Part shown: in pieces, positions 12,091-23,282 of the stretch
Layout: each line of letters starts with the position of its first letter
Position numbering within the stretch: position 1 is the first letter of the stretch
Assembly (NCBI GenBank): GCA_016490735.1
Contig: JAEMWC010000154.1
Coordinates: forward strand, 722,001-786,000
Origin: Pachyseris speciosa
Lineage: Eukaryota > Cnidaria > Anthozoa > Scleractinia > Pachyseridae
Reading direction: 5' to 3'
DNA length: 64,000 nt
Position numbers and translations under genes: made by a program
The notes under the pieces: model-generated
What the model was told of the DNA's origin: nothing
What the model saw: the letters and a program-made list of their open reading frames with translations, nothing else
Database searches by the model: none

Positions 12091-14101
12091 ATGGCAGAGG
12101 GCATGCCTTACTTCAAATCAAGCAAAACACCAACGGAGAACTTTGACGAGAGTTTAGAGGATATTGAGAGACAAGCATCTTTACTCTTCGAGGAGTTCTT
12201 GAGGCTCGCAGAGCCCGTAAGTTCATGTGGTAACGCAAAGTTTGATCCTACAGACTCGCCCGTTGTTCATGAAAACAAGCAACGAAAAGCTCAAGATGGT
12301 ATTCCTGGAGGTAAGCTAGTAAGCTTGAAAGTTGTTGGTGCTTTTAAACTAAGTATAATAAATGTGAAAGAACTGGTGTCCGTAGAAAAAACCTCAAAAG
12401 GGAGCCACATGAAAGCTCATATTGGTCAAGGCTTCCTGTTTTTGAGTAAAGGACCACCACGGAGACCTCAAAGTTTATGTCAACTCATTACCGATATTTT
12501 TCGTGGATGCCGAAAGATCACTAACTATGCTGGAGAGGGTACGTTGAGTTAAGCTTGGGCATAGTTAGGACTGCTTAATTTGAAGCAACTCACAGCTTTT
12601 ACACAGTTGTGATTTTACAGACTTGACAGGAAGCACGTTGCTTTCTCGTAATGTTTGCTTATTGGTGTAATTGGTAATCTTTATTGTGGATGAACTGCTA
12701 CACTGTACATGCATGTACATCACGTAGCATGGTTTAAAGAGGGGGCAATCATGTCAATATTGTCCAATCCAAGTTCAAGATTGTCATAAAATCTCTTTTC
12801 AAAGTGATTGGTCACTTGAACTTTGCCTTCTAAGCGTACTTATTACAGTGCTACATGTTGCGCGCCTGGCTTTGCTATTTGATGTTGCATTTTGATTTGA
12901 CCAATCAAAAACTTAGGAAAAAAACGGATTTGAAGTCAGGGGGAGGGGTGGGGGGTTGGTAGAGGGGGTAGGTTGAGGGTTCAGAAGCTTGTTTAGAGAG
13001 ATGTGGCCCAGGGGGGGGGGGGGGGGCTCGCATATGAAAGGGGCGGGGATGCTCATCGTCTCGCTTAGGGGAGTAAATTTCGGATTTTGGTCTCACTTAG
13101 AGTGTTCTGGGCAAAACGCCATTATATTCAGTCATGAAGGTCTCGTTTAGGGTTGCACGAATATGATGAACTGAAGATTTATGACGATGCTTTTAAAAGC
13201 TACTTATGGGTAAAAGTATTAGATGATAATGTCTTTGCCATCATTAAAAGTCACTGTATTTTTCATTTGTCTGTGTTTAAACATGGTCTCTTTTAGGGGT
13301 CAAAAAAAGCTTGGGCCATGCCCAGATCGGTCTCCTTTAGGGGTTTAATTCAAAATTTCCGACGAGCATCCCCGCCCCTTTCATATGCGAGTCCCCCCCC
13401 GGGAGATGTGGCTGTTATCACATCTCAGATTGATTTAGCAGAAATGGTGTTAATGGCATTTAATGGCTTCTCATTTCCAGATCTTGTTAATTAAAAAAAT
13501 ATAACTTCTAGATAGTGGATGCTTGTTCAAATTTGTATATATGTTTAGCCAAGCTAAAAAATGGAGCTCCACAATTATTTTCTTTTCTGGTGGCATTTAC
13601 ATAAGCAGGGTTATCGTATCACATGACCTGTCCGACCTCACTGATACATAGAGGATATTACATGGCTGTACGGATATACAAAATTTCTCTTTGAGTGTTG
13701 AAAAATATTTCACGAGTTTCATATTTTTCAACATGAGAAGAGAAATTTTGTGTCTCCAACTGGCCATGTAATGTTCTATTTATTATATAAATACCAATGA
13801 AATACCAAACCGTTCCACTTTCACTGCAAAAGGTGTGATTTATTATGTAACCTTAGCAATGGTGCTCTTTTCACGTGTGAAAATAACATGTTATTTTCAA
13901 GTGTGAAGATATCATGTTGTTGTGCGAAAGCTCACCTGGTGTTTAACTGATGTTTATTTATAACAAGATGCTACAATTAGCATAAACTTGTGCCTGCAAA
14001 AATACATTGTGTATCCCTAAGTTGGTGGAAAACAAGAGAAAAAGAGAAGCATGTTCTCCTTACATGGGATGCATTGCGCTTATCATGATGTTCAAGTCTA
14101 T

Positions 14102-14147
<46 letters not shown>

Positions 14148-17100
14148 ACGAATATTTAAACAGAAACCCATCAGTACAAATAGTACTGTTATCAAAGGGG
14201 TCCTGTAAATACTAAAAAACTAAAAAAATGTAAAATGTACAAGTGGAAAATACAGCGGTAAAAAGCGATGCTATAAAAAAACTACAAATAAAAATGTTTG
14301 TTGACTTTTTGCCTAAATAAGACTCTGGAGTTCAGTTTCCGGATCTCTAATGGTAAACTGTTGTAAATAAGAGCACCTAAAAAAGAAAAACTTTGTTGAC
14401 CAAACTCCAGTTTCATCTTCAGAAATTCAACTGATAAGTATCTGTTCCTAGTGTTAAAACTGTGATTTGTTCTTGTAAAATGGTTTTTAAAAGGCATACA
14501 TGCATTACCAAGAAAGCAGTCAAAAACATACAGACAGATTTTCCGTTTCAAATAACTGTCAGTTGATGGAATATGAATGTCAATATTTTCCAGTCCTGAA
14601 GTTATGATGTTCAGGCCTCAACATTCAATGTTACAAATTTGTCGCTTGTGCGTAATTTGAGTAGCTAAGTGTGGCTAAATTACAATAAGTAAAAATGGGC
14701 ATGATCGTGGCCCTATAAATACTAACAAAAAATAATTTAACAAAAATAATGGAGCCAAAAATAGCAAAAATCGTTTATTCTAAAGTGACCAGAGTTACTG
14801 GCAAAGACAAATGCGCAGGTAAATAGGTAGTATTAAGTATTAGTCATTACAATTATGAAATACGAGCTTCAGATCATTTTATGATGTAGTTTTACTGAAA
14901 AGTAAAAGCTATCCCTCCATGACTGGACCAATGTTACCAAGCAAGGAGAACTCGCACGCCGAGAACAATTGAAGTTGGCACTGGAGAGCCAGCATATCCT
15001 GTGACTGCATAAGACTATTACATGTACAGGCGAATATACTTTGAAGCTACTGACTTGATGATGAATGCTATTGACCAGCGTTTAGACCAGCCAAGCATTG
15101 ATACGTATGCAAAGACCCTCAATTCGCAGGACAAATCCGAAGAGCTAAAGTTTATGGAAAAACTGTACAACGATGATGTTAATATTTCAATGTTAACTGC
15201 CCAGATGGAAATTTTACAAGTGCTGCTGAAGGATGGTGATTATTTGTGTTTTGACGACATCATAGTAAAAATTAAAGAGCTAACCAACCCACAACAGAAA
15301 TGATAAAAGAAGTTATCACGTTATGTAAGCTGATTCTCGTAAATCCGGCAACCAGGTGAGTGCAGCTGGTGAACGATCCTTTTCGACTGCCCGGAGGCTA
15401 AAAACATGGCTCCGTTCAAGGATGAACCAGGAACGATTTAGTAACCTGACAGTTTTAAACATACACAAAGAAAGAACTGACAGGCTTTCCACCACTGACA
15501 TCACAAACAAATTTACCGACCGCAACACAAACAGAAAGCGTAATTTTGGCACTTTTCAAGTATATGATCTACAGTAACTTTAATATCATTCACTTAATTA
15601 TTTTCAGTTACTGTTTTGTTAAATTTCAGAGCTGTCGAAATATTTTAAATGAATAACTAAACAATTATTGAACTCGGCTTTTGTATGATATGAAGATATG
15701 CAGATCTCGGGAGGGTGTTATCTTCCTCAAGCCTTCGGCTTCGGCAGATAACACCCTCCTCGATCTGCATAATTCTTCATATCAAACTCAGCCACGTCCA
15801 ATATTTGCTAATTATACAGCGTTGAGTTCAAGGCAGCTCAAGCAAAATCGTTGGATTTCTGGCTTACTTATAGTAATTAAAGGTTGATATCAGTAGTGTA
15901 ACAGTCTATGATGTTTCAATTTAGTGGTGGTGAATTTTGAGACCCGATAGCAACATCACTGAAGATGTGGAAAAAAAATTAATAGTTTTATCGTTATAAA
16001 AGCATTCTCCGTCACTTTAGAGAAATTAAATAAAAATTCCCAAGCATGCCCCCCCCCCCCCCCAAATTTCGTCCACGCATTCTTCTTTAGCCCCCCACTA
16101 AAAAACTTGCTGCGCAGTCCCTGTCAGCAGCAGTACAGGTAATGGAAGAATGAATTTTCCGTAGTAAATCAACTCTTCCAGCTGCTTTCTTGCAAGTTTT
16201 GTTGAAGTGCGTTTGAAGTTTGTACCCTATTGATCAGCTGGTACATCCCTTTAAAACTTTCAAATTGTTTGATGACAATAGTAATACTATACTTGTACAA
16301 AACAAAACAAAACAAAACAAAACAGACGAAGCAATTAAAAGAGAAACGAAAGAAATAAACTTGTGGAAGTTGCCTCTGCAGCGGTTCGAACCTGGAATTA
16401 TCTGCATGAAAAGTACTTACGATGACCACTATGCTATTTTTACTTAGGATAGCTGATGAGGAGAAAATAGTTTATTTATTGCAAATTATCTAATCCGACA
16501 TTGTTTACATTAATTTCTGCTGAGCGTTTGAGAATGAAAACGCTTATCGAATGGTTTGGGATTCGAGATATGGACAGACAAACTGCCACGGGCTGTCACT
16601 AAGCTGCACAAAAGGTCACTTAAGTCATGCGTGCTGCACGCTAAGATGACTGAGCTTCTGTTAAACCCTTCTGTGCAGTGGTGCATGTTGGACACGTATG
16701 CAAGGAAAATCGCTACACGAAGGCTAAAAAAAAAGAAAAATAAGAACAGAGCAGAATTCTAGACTCGTTGGAAAATTAAAGTAATGAAAATCATAAAAAT
16801 AAGATTATTTATAGTGATGATAAAATGCTCAATCAAAGTTCATGAAAGTCTTTTGTCTGTGTAGTATCAAACTAAGCTGACAAACTGCAGTATGAGCATG
16901 AACAGTCATGTTTTGCTAGTTTTTGTTTTCCAGAACAAAATGTGGCTATCTGCCAACAGTTTAAGAACAAGAATTAAACTGGCTGAGCTTGAATACATAA
17001 TCCACTACAATAATTTATTGGCGTTCCAACTCTGATTGTTGTGGGTTGAATTTGATGTACTAACCAAGAGAAATAACCAATTGAAAGGAAAAGCAACAAT

Positions 17101-20100
17101 AAATTGAAGACTAAAGAAAGTTTCCATTTTTTGCCCCCAAGAATGCTTTTGAATTTCAGATATCTGACCGAGTTTGTGCATTTGCATGCAGTTAAAAGCA
17201 ACAGTTCATAAACATTTTTGTCATCTTAAAATAGAAATGCAGCACTTTGCTAAAAGTCTTACATGTACTCCATTAAAAACAAAATGTCAATTTTTGTAAG
17301 TCTGGGGTACTTTTTTTCTTCCTCAAAGCGACTTTTAATTATCATGATTGGTATGATCTTTATTTTCACTTCCTTGTTGGACGAATAATTTACTATCATT
17401 TGAGGAATCTCAAGAATTTGTTTGTCTTGTTCCATCAACTCCCTGTAAAAAGGAAAACTCTGAATATCTATCATCTGCACTTGAATGTCACAAGACAAAC
17501 ATGTACTGATTTGTTTATTGTTCATCATATAACACTCGATGTTTGTCAAGTAGGTTTACTGTCAACAAAAAGCATACTTATTTGACAACAGTTTAAGAAC
17601 AAGAAGACATTATATATTCAAAGTGACAGGACTCGATTACTTGTTGCCTTGTGTGGTGGTGTCTCTCTGGTACATCTCCTGGCCTGAATTTGGGAGTTGA
17701 AATTTCAAAATGCAACAACCAAGACAGAGCAATCTTATGACTGACCAACTGGGCAATGCCAGGCTTTATTTTCACCTCCAAGAATGTTTGGATATTGTTA
17801 ATATCATTAGAAAAGGTACATGTGTCTAAACATTAACTTAATCTTCTTGTTTTGGGCTTTGTGAGCTTTTCGAATCATGAAGTGAAGGTATATTGATTGA
17901 ATAAGGTCAGCGACACTAATTTGTTCAACAACAGTTGATGCAACAACACAGAGGTCATTAAGTCACTACTTGCCAAATGAATAATTCAATGCCGGGTGCT
18001 TTAAAAACCAATGGAACCTCGTACTGACAGTACTGATTACATAATCACAGTCTTTAACTTTTCACTTTCTTGTCAGTCACATCACTTTTATCATATTGGT
18101 CTTCAAATGTTTTTATACTAAAAACTTAAGAAACCTTTAAAAGCATCATTTTTATCAGGAAAATAGCCTCATTTGAAAGAAAATGTGTTTTGCCTTTGTC
18201 TTTGTCTTTGTTCAATCTTCATGAATGTTTAATATAGAATTTAAATTATTTATTGTGAATCATATTTGTGGATAAAGACTGGCATGTACGTAAGTGTAGT
18301 GATGTCACCTTGAATTAGAAATTTCAGTTGAGTAGTTTCAAGGGAACATTGTTTTCTTGTTAATTGATATGAGGCTGGCTAAGAAATTTAAGTTTGCACA
18401 ACAATACTTCAGAGACTTGAACCAATGATGTCAAAGTTTGGTTGATTGTTTGTTTGGTTTCAATTCTCATTTTAAAAATTTTTTAGGTGTTCCTGAATGC
18501 TGTGAGGCAGATGAAGACTTGGTTCCTGACAGTGAAATCATTACGAAGGGTTCACATCTTCCACCATCTCCTGAACAAGAACAGCGTTCTTCAGATCCCA
18601 CAATACAAAAACTTGCTCGTCAGATGCAGCAAGCAGGCGATGCCCTTTATACCCAATATGATGGACGAGTAAAGGTAAATTAATTACGTATTATAGTGAG
18701 GTTTCAACAAATATTCACACTTCTGCTAAGGGAATCCAAGGAGTAAAGAGGATGCAAGTGCAAAATTTTTGTAGGGATTTATGAAATGAAATTGGCATTT
18801 CTGGAGAACTGGAGGGGTACAAGTAAAAATGCAGTGAAGCCTGATGTAACACACCCTGTTACAACAAAGTCCCCGACATATCAAACAACATAATATTCAG
18901 TCCACCCAAAAACTGTGGAACAGAACCCTGTTATGACTCACCCCCGATAACAAAATCCTTGTCACAACAAACACAATCCAGAAGCCCTTACTTAAAATAT
19001 ACCTTGATATTGATGATGCTCACAGAGGGCACTCATATGACATCCAAGCAGCTTTTATAATCTGTGTTTAATTTTTAATACAATTATTATTTTATTTATT
19101 AACTGCATGGACCCAGATACAAAAAAAAGGTTTTGTTTCTTTTCCCACAAATGTGTTGTGATGCCAGGGTTTCCTTTTTATTGAACTCCATAATAACCTG
19201 TTTCTGGGTTCTGTTGTTGCCTGTGGGAGGGTATGGTAAGTAAAGTTAAACCTGCATTAAGCGGTCACCCTTGGGGTATGGCTCAGTGACCGCTTGATGC
19301 AGGTTGACTGCTTAATACAGGTTGCACAGAATACACATCAAATCCAATACCAAGTACCAAGTTGATTTCCTTTAAGAAATGGTTTGACCTTTCGGAAAGT
19401 TACCGGTTAAAATACAATTAAAGACAATAGAAACAGCTCAGTGGGACTTAGTAAAAAGTTAACCGAGACCTATTAATAGACATCAGAATTACAGTAATTA
19501 ATGAAGGGTGACCACTTAATACAGTGTCGCTTAATACAGTATCTACTGTATTGTTGTCTAGCCATTACACAGAAGAGTGTTTTTATATGTGTGATTAGAA
19601 GTGTTTTGTATGATCTAGTCTTAAAAACTGTTGAGTAGTGAGTGTCGCTTTGCTTGTGGTAAAGCTTGCTCTATTGATCAAGACAGTTATAACTTTTCTT
19701 TAACTGTTAAAATTAGTGTGAAAGATTCTTCTCTTATTGAAGGGTATTCCACAAAAGGGTCATCTATCGCTTTTTTGTGAATATCTCTTAACTCACTCTA
19801 CTTTTGCATATAGACTGGAAATGGTGTCAGATGTGAAGCTCTGCACTTATTTTGCATTTCGAAAGCTACAATCGTGGCCAAAAGTGTTGGGACACTTTAC
19901 CGTAGATGACTTCAAACAGCCTCTCTTAAGACCAAGACCGTGTATTACTAAGCCCCCCTCCCCCTGTCAATGTTGATGACAATTAAACAAAAACAAGAAA
20001 CAATAAATCATTGCGAATAGCTTCAAGGTCCACATTCACCCGATAGGCTTTGCAAGAGTTTGTTAGTGTTTTAAAAAGGTTTTTTGTTGACCAAGAGAAA

Positions 20101-23100
20101 ATGGCCAAGTTTTCATATAATACAGAAATTGTACCGAGGCACTCGCTGCATCTTGGATGAATGTGGCCCTTTCAGAAAAGCCTTATTTTCTTTCAACATT
20201 GCTAGGGGGAGGGGGTCAATAGCAGTGGCTTCCATTCGTCTTTTTTTCAAAAACATAAAGGACGTAGGTGAAATCATGGGTTTAGAGGGAAAAAGGGTGG
20301 GTTTTAGAGCGAAAAAGGGCAGGTGTCCCAACAACTTTTGGCCACGATTGTAGGATCTGAAGGATTAGCTTCTAAACTTTTTCCAAAAACTCAAGAAACA
20401 GCAACAAAAGGATCTGATGCATGGTTGATTTCTTTTGTTTTGTGTTGGTTCAGTTTTAGGCAAAAGTTATATCTAATGCTAATTTGCTGAATCAAAATCT
20501 TTAAATCACAAAACAAGTGCACAAATTCATTTCTGATGTCCACCATAACCAGTCTGTATGCCAAAGTAGAGCAAATTAACCCTTTATTCCCTAAGAGTGA
20601 CTTTAACAAATCGAATGTGGTTTAGCATTGTCTATACTCTTATCGACAATGATATTCGTCATCACAGTGGTCAAAATGTTGTGGACTCATGAGGCGCAGC
20701 CGAGTGAGTCCACAGCAAATTTTGATCACTGTGATGACGAATATCGTTGTCGATAAGAGTATAGACAACGCTAAACCTTATTTGATTTGTTTTTTACCAC
20801 GATATCAGCGTCAAAGGAAATGTTAATTTCAGAGCGTGAGCTGAAAAAAGGCATTGCGCGACACGTTGACGCGAGCAGCATTGTCTAGACTCTTATCGAC
20901 AACGGTAAATTAGCCAATCAGATTGTGAGATTACTAGCAATTGTGGTAAAATATAGATTTTACTCTGTCTAACGCCAGATGATTCTGTTCATCAAAGGGA
21001 GACCCCTTAGGGCTTAAAGGGTTAAAAAACTATCTCCCTTAACCCCTTACTCCCTATGAGTGACTTATAGGTTTTACTCTGTCTAATGCCAGGCAATTTT
21101 ACTCATCAAAGGTAGGCCCCTTAGGGGTTAAAGAGTTCAGAGAGATTAATTAGATTTTATGGCCAAAAGCGATATATGCCCCTTTTGCGGAATACCCTTC
21201 AATTGAAACAGATTTTTTTCATTCCTTGACTGACACTATGCACTTGTTTCACAGGGTACCCAGGATGCCTTAGTGTCATTTGTTTTTGAAAATGCTGCGT
21301 CCTTGACATACGAAAGGCTGAGCAGGGAAATTGATAATATGGTTGGCAAAGACAGAAGCTGGACAAACTGTGTACTGGCATTTTCTGTAGGTAGAAGAGT
21401 TGTAATGGAAACTTCAAGTGTTTGCAGTGCGGTATCAGGATACTTCTCACGCTACATCAGTCAATCATACAGCCGGGCCATGCAACAGGCTGGAGGAATG
21501 GTAAGAAGATCTTGAGTGTTATCAGGGACTGTGCAGGGGGAGGGGCTGGGGCCACTTTTCAACAGTAATAAACAAGTACTACTAAAAAAATCCAAGTTAC
21601 TTATTCTTTTTAACGTTTTACCGGAAAGGTAATGAAATTATTAATATTATGAAAGGTGTTTGTCATCGGGGTTTCAAATGATAGCTGAGTTAATCTTTTG
21701 TCTCACGATTCAGTCACAAAGATGTGGATCGCGACGTTTCGACCGCTATACTGCTGGTCTTCATCAGGCGATGGTATCGATTGGCTGCTTGTGAGTATAA
21801 GAAACACCATGGCTGGTGGTGATTGGTGCATTTCAATCCTCACTTAGGCTGTTGTTGATTGGAGGATTTTGATCCTTGTCGTTCAGACTAGAAATTGTTC
21901 CCTCAGCGGTCCACTTTGGTACTGATCGGCTGTTGTGTTGTTTGATCATGGGCATCCATGCCACAGTGCTTCTTATACTCACACGTAGCCAGTCAACACC
22001 ATCGCCTGATGAAGACCATCAGTATAGCGGTCAAAACGTCGTGATCCACATCTTTGTGACTCAATCGTGAGACAAAAGATTAACTCAGCTATCATTAATT
22101 AAATTCTTGTTTTAAAAGACTGCTTTTTGTTGCTGAAAGTATATATGTTTCACCGCATGCATTTCCAGCCATTTCAGAGGACTTTAATATTTAGGTAGTT
22201 GACTCACGCTAACACGTTCAAAGTCAACCCCCCCCACCTTCCCCCCAATTTCAAACTTGCTACACAGGCCCTGGTTACGTTTTTGATATGAGACAAGTTG
22301 TTAACTTGTGGAGCATGGATCACTATACCCAGTAGAACTGAAGTACATGACTCTGTAGGCTCTAGACACCAGTGAACATCTGTTGTACGTGCATGGGTCC
22401 TAGTACAGCAGAACCTCGATTTAACAGACCTCTATATAATAAAGTCCTCGGTATGACAAATGATATTCTTCAGCCCAGCCAAAGTAAGAGCAAAATGTAT
22501 GTGACAGAACCTCAATATAAAAAAATCCTCCTTATAACGAACACAATTCAGATATCCAAATGTAAAATCCACTCCAATATGATGACTAAATGTCAACATG
22601 TGACAAACAATGGATACTGCGATGAAAATCATTTAATCTTGTAAACAACTGGGGTTTTGTTTAATTGTTCAGATCCCGAAACGCTGGGTAGTTCAACATA
22701 ACACCGTTACAAATTGATTGATTGGTAACAGCATTGAAGGTCTTAGCACACACACACGTACATGCAGCCTGTGTTCACACCCCAAAAGAGGATGGAAAGG
22801 GAAGATGCATGATTGAGAGGGTTTAATTTGCACTTGTGTATCCCCCCTCGCCCTCTTCTTTCGGCACCACCCATGCAGGCTAACTTATGTTCATACAAGA
22901 TGGTTTGTGAATGATATATGAAATAATTCATACATGAACTGCGGAAATGAAATCAAATGAAGAATGATCCTCGCAGTTGTGAACGCAATTTATGCAATTG
23001 CGAAAAGAAGCCTGAAAAAAATTCAGGACTTCAACGGGATTTTGAACCCGTGACCTCGCGATTACCGGTGCGATGCGTACAGGTATGTCCTTGTCAAACT

Positions 23101-23282
23101 TCATCCGAACCCCTCCACAAAATGGGAAGAAGCGAGAAGGTTTGATCTCAGCTAAGAGCAGAAACAACAATCCAGTGCCGTTTCTCTAAGTCCACAAGAC
23201 TTTGTTACCTTATGTGAACTTGCTTTACTATTATTTCTTTGCCCTCTTTCAGGAAACATTTGTGAGGTCAAGAGGCCGTTAG
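12091..23282 (+). CDS. BID: BID-like Bcl-2-fold protein with BH3 motif
   Basis: Four exons: 12091-12310, 18487-18674, 21255-21500, 23253-23282. All junctions are GT-AG and the phases (1, 0, 0) join to a 227-aa protein ending at TAG 23280-23282. An N-terminal helix (residues ~23-42) is followed by an acidic or polar loop, then a canonical BH3 at 113-128 (KLARQMQQAGDALY, with the L..xGD core). Exon 3 is a helical core with a degenerate BH1 (SWTNCVLAFSVGRRVV, 171-186) and a BH2 remnant ending GGM|ETFV across the last intron. There is no C-terminal membrane segment, as in vertebrate BID and unlike BAX, BAK or BCL2. Position beside BCL2L13, SLC25A18/22 and ATP6V1E genes also matches human BID. Expected role: pro-apoptotic BH3 signalling to mitochondria. 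The ATG at 12091 is chosen because the preceding codon is GTG. It could instead be a diverged BAK-type or BCL2-type protein that lost its anchor. Divergently oriented to the BCL2L13-like gene. Confidence 0.8.
13008..13402. mobile_element. Mutator-like MITE with 10-bp target duplication
   Basis: The inverted ends contain GCTCGCATATGAAAGGGGCG; the left end is preceded by a long G-run. Exact direct repeats GAGATGTGGC flank it (12998-13007 and 13403-13412). A 9-11-bp duplication is characteristic of Mutator-like elements. No transposase inside. Confidence 0.75.
13644..13790. mobile_element. foldback element
   Basis: Inverted arms GGATATTACATGGC/GGCCATGTAATGTTC and AAAATTTCTCTTTGAGTGTTG/CAACATGAGAAGAGAAATTTT surround a short centre. 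Confidence 0.6.
14102..14146. repeat. (AAT)n microsatellite
   Basis: About 14 uninterrupted AAT units. It lies about 135 bp beyond the start of the LINE remnant at 14282-14551. Confidence 0.95.
14282..14551 (-). mobile_element. LINE reverse-transcriptase tail, relic
   Basis: Minus-strand reading includes NHSFNTRN, then FGQQSFSFLGALIYNSLP and LEIRKLNSRVLFRQKVNKHF. This is the layout of a non-LTR retrotransposon C-terminus (xxSFxxxGxxxWNSLPxxIR). Divergent and 5' truncated. Confidence 0.65.
14930..15577 (+). pseudogene. hAT-family transposase C-terminal relic
   Basis: A reading from RTPRTIEVGTGEPAYP continues through one in-frame stop into YRRIYFEATDLMMNAIDQRLDQ, then after a stop at 15301 and frame shifts into VSAAGERSFSTARRLKTWLR and MNQERFSNLTVLNIH. 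The last block is the hAT dimerisation motif (S-x-ERSFS-x-LRR-x-KT-x-LR). At least two stops and a frameshift, so it is dead. No terminal repeats assigned. Confidence 0.8.
15681..15786. mobile_element. foldback hairpin element
   Basis: Arms TGATATGAAGATATGCAGAT and (reverse-complemented) TGATATGAAGAATTATGCAG, with AGGGTGTTATCT/AGATAACACCCT inside and AAGCCTTCGGCTT at the centre. Confidence 0.75.
16290..16445 (-). mobile_element. tRNA-derived SINE with TTTTG tail
   Basis: On the minus strand: A-box region AGTGGTCATCGTAAGTACT, B box GGTTCGAACC, a short body, then a (TTTTG)n tail (seen as AAAAC repeats on the plus strand at 16300-16323). Related copies lie at 47640 and 48475. Confidence 0.7.
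18838..18985. mobile_element. pogo-like relic
   Basis: It matches 22405-22555 in layout (AGAACCCTGTTATGACTCAC against AGAACCTCAATATAAAAAAA, both ending CAACAAACACAATCCAG or GAACACAATTCAG). Alternating ATAAC/TAACA with GAACCTCG-type ends is typical of pogo/Tigger derivatives. Both copies are old. Confidence 0.4.
19240..19545. mobile_element. inverted-repeat element, weakly bounded
   Basis: AACCTGCATTAAGCGGTCAC and its inverse (GTGACCGCTTGATGCAGGTT) lie together at the left. GGGTGACCACTTAATACAG closes the right end. Confidence 0.5.
19869..20350. mobile_element. Tc1/mariner-like non-autonomous element
   Basis: Ends CAATCGTGGCCAAAAGTGTT and (reverse-complemented) CAATCGTGGCCAAAAGTTGT, flanked by TA on both sides. 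The TGGCCAAAAGT core and TA target fit Tc1-type termini. No transposase. Confidence 0.75.
20576..21025. mobile_element. TTAA MITE interrupted by a foldback
   Basis: A ~100-bp MITE (TTAACCCTTTA...AAAGGGTTAA) found intact at 21039-21137 and 46769-46869. Here it is split after GTGACTT by about 350 bp beginning with a foldback (20603-20792) whose arms contain GGTTTAGCATTGTCTATACT and its inverse. Confidence 0.75.
21039..21137. mobile_element. TTAA MITE, intact copy
   Basis: TTAACCCCTTACTCCCTATG to AGGGGTTAAAGAGTT. Same family as 46769-46869. Confidence 0.7.
21679..22095. mobile_element. long inverted-repeat element with hammerhead-like motif
   Basis: About 105-bp arms start ATGATAGCTGAGTTAATC and end with its inverse. 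Each arm carries CCTGATGAAGACC...GCGGTC(G/A)AAACGTCG, a sequence type found in Penelope-like elements and their hammerhead motifs. The left arm (minus strand) keeps CTGATGA and GAAA; the right arm has AAAA. Confidence 0.65.
22405..22560. mobile_element. pogo-like relic
   Basis: Starts CAGCAGAACCTCGATTTAAC and has internal ATAACGAACACAATTCAG. Companion to the relic at 18838. Confidence 0.45.
22908..23082 (-). mobile_element. tRNA-derived SINE, head truncated
   Basis: On the minus strand: GCATCGCACCGGTAATCGCG, a B-box region (GGTCACGGGTTCAAAATCCC), then the body with CAGGCTTCTTTTCGCAATTG and CATTTCCGCAGTTCATG. The A-box part is missing. It lies in intron 3 of the BID-like gene. Confidence 0.75.

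Larger units (their letters stand above)
12311..18486 (+). other. intron 1 of the BID-like gene
   Basis: GT-AG intron of 6.2 kb. It contains the MITE at 13008, a foldback at 13644, a triplet repeat, a LINE tail, a hAT transposase relic, a foldback at 15681 and a SINE at 16290. From about 16450 to 18480 I see only AT-rich sequence. Confidence 0.8.
19737..21202. mobile_element. host element of a nested transposon stack
   Basis: Inverted ends TTGAAGGGTATTCCACAAAA and (reverse-complemented) TTGAAGGGTATTCCGCAAAA, then CATCTATCGCTTTT/CATATATCGCTTTT. It contains three complete younger insertions (19869-20350, 20576-21025, 21039-21137). It lies in intron 2 of the BID-like gene. Confidence 0.75.
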
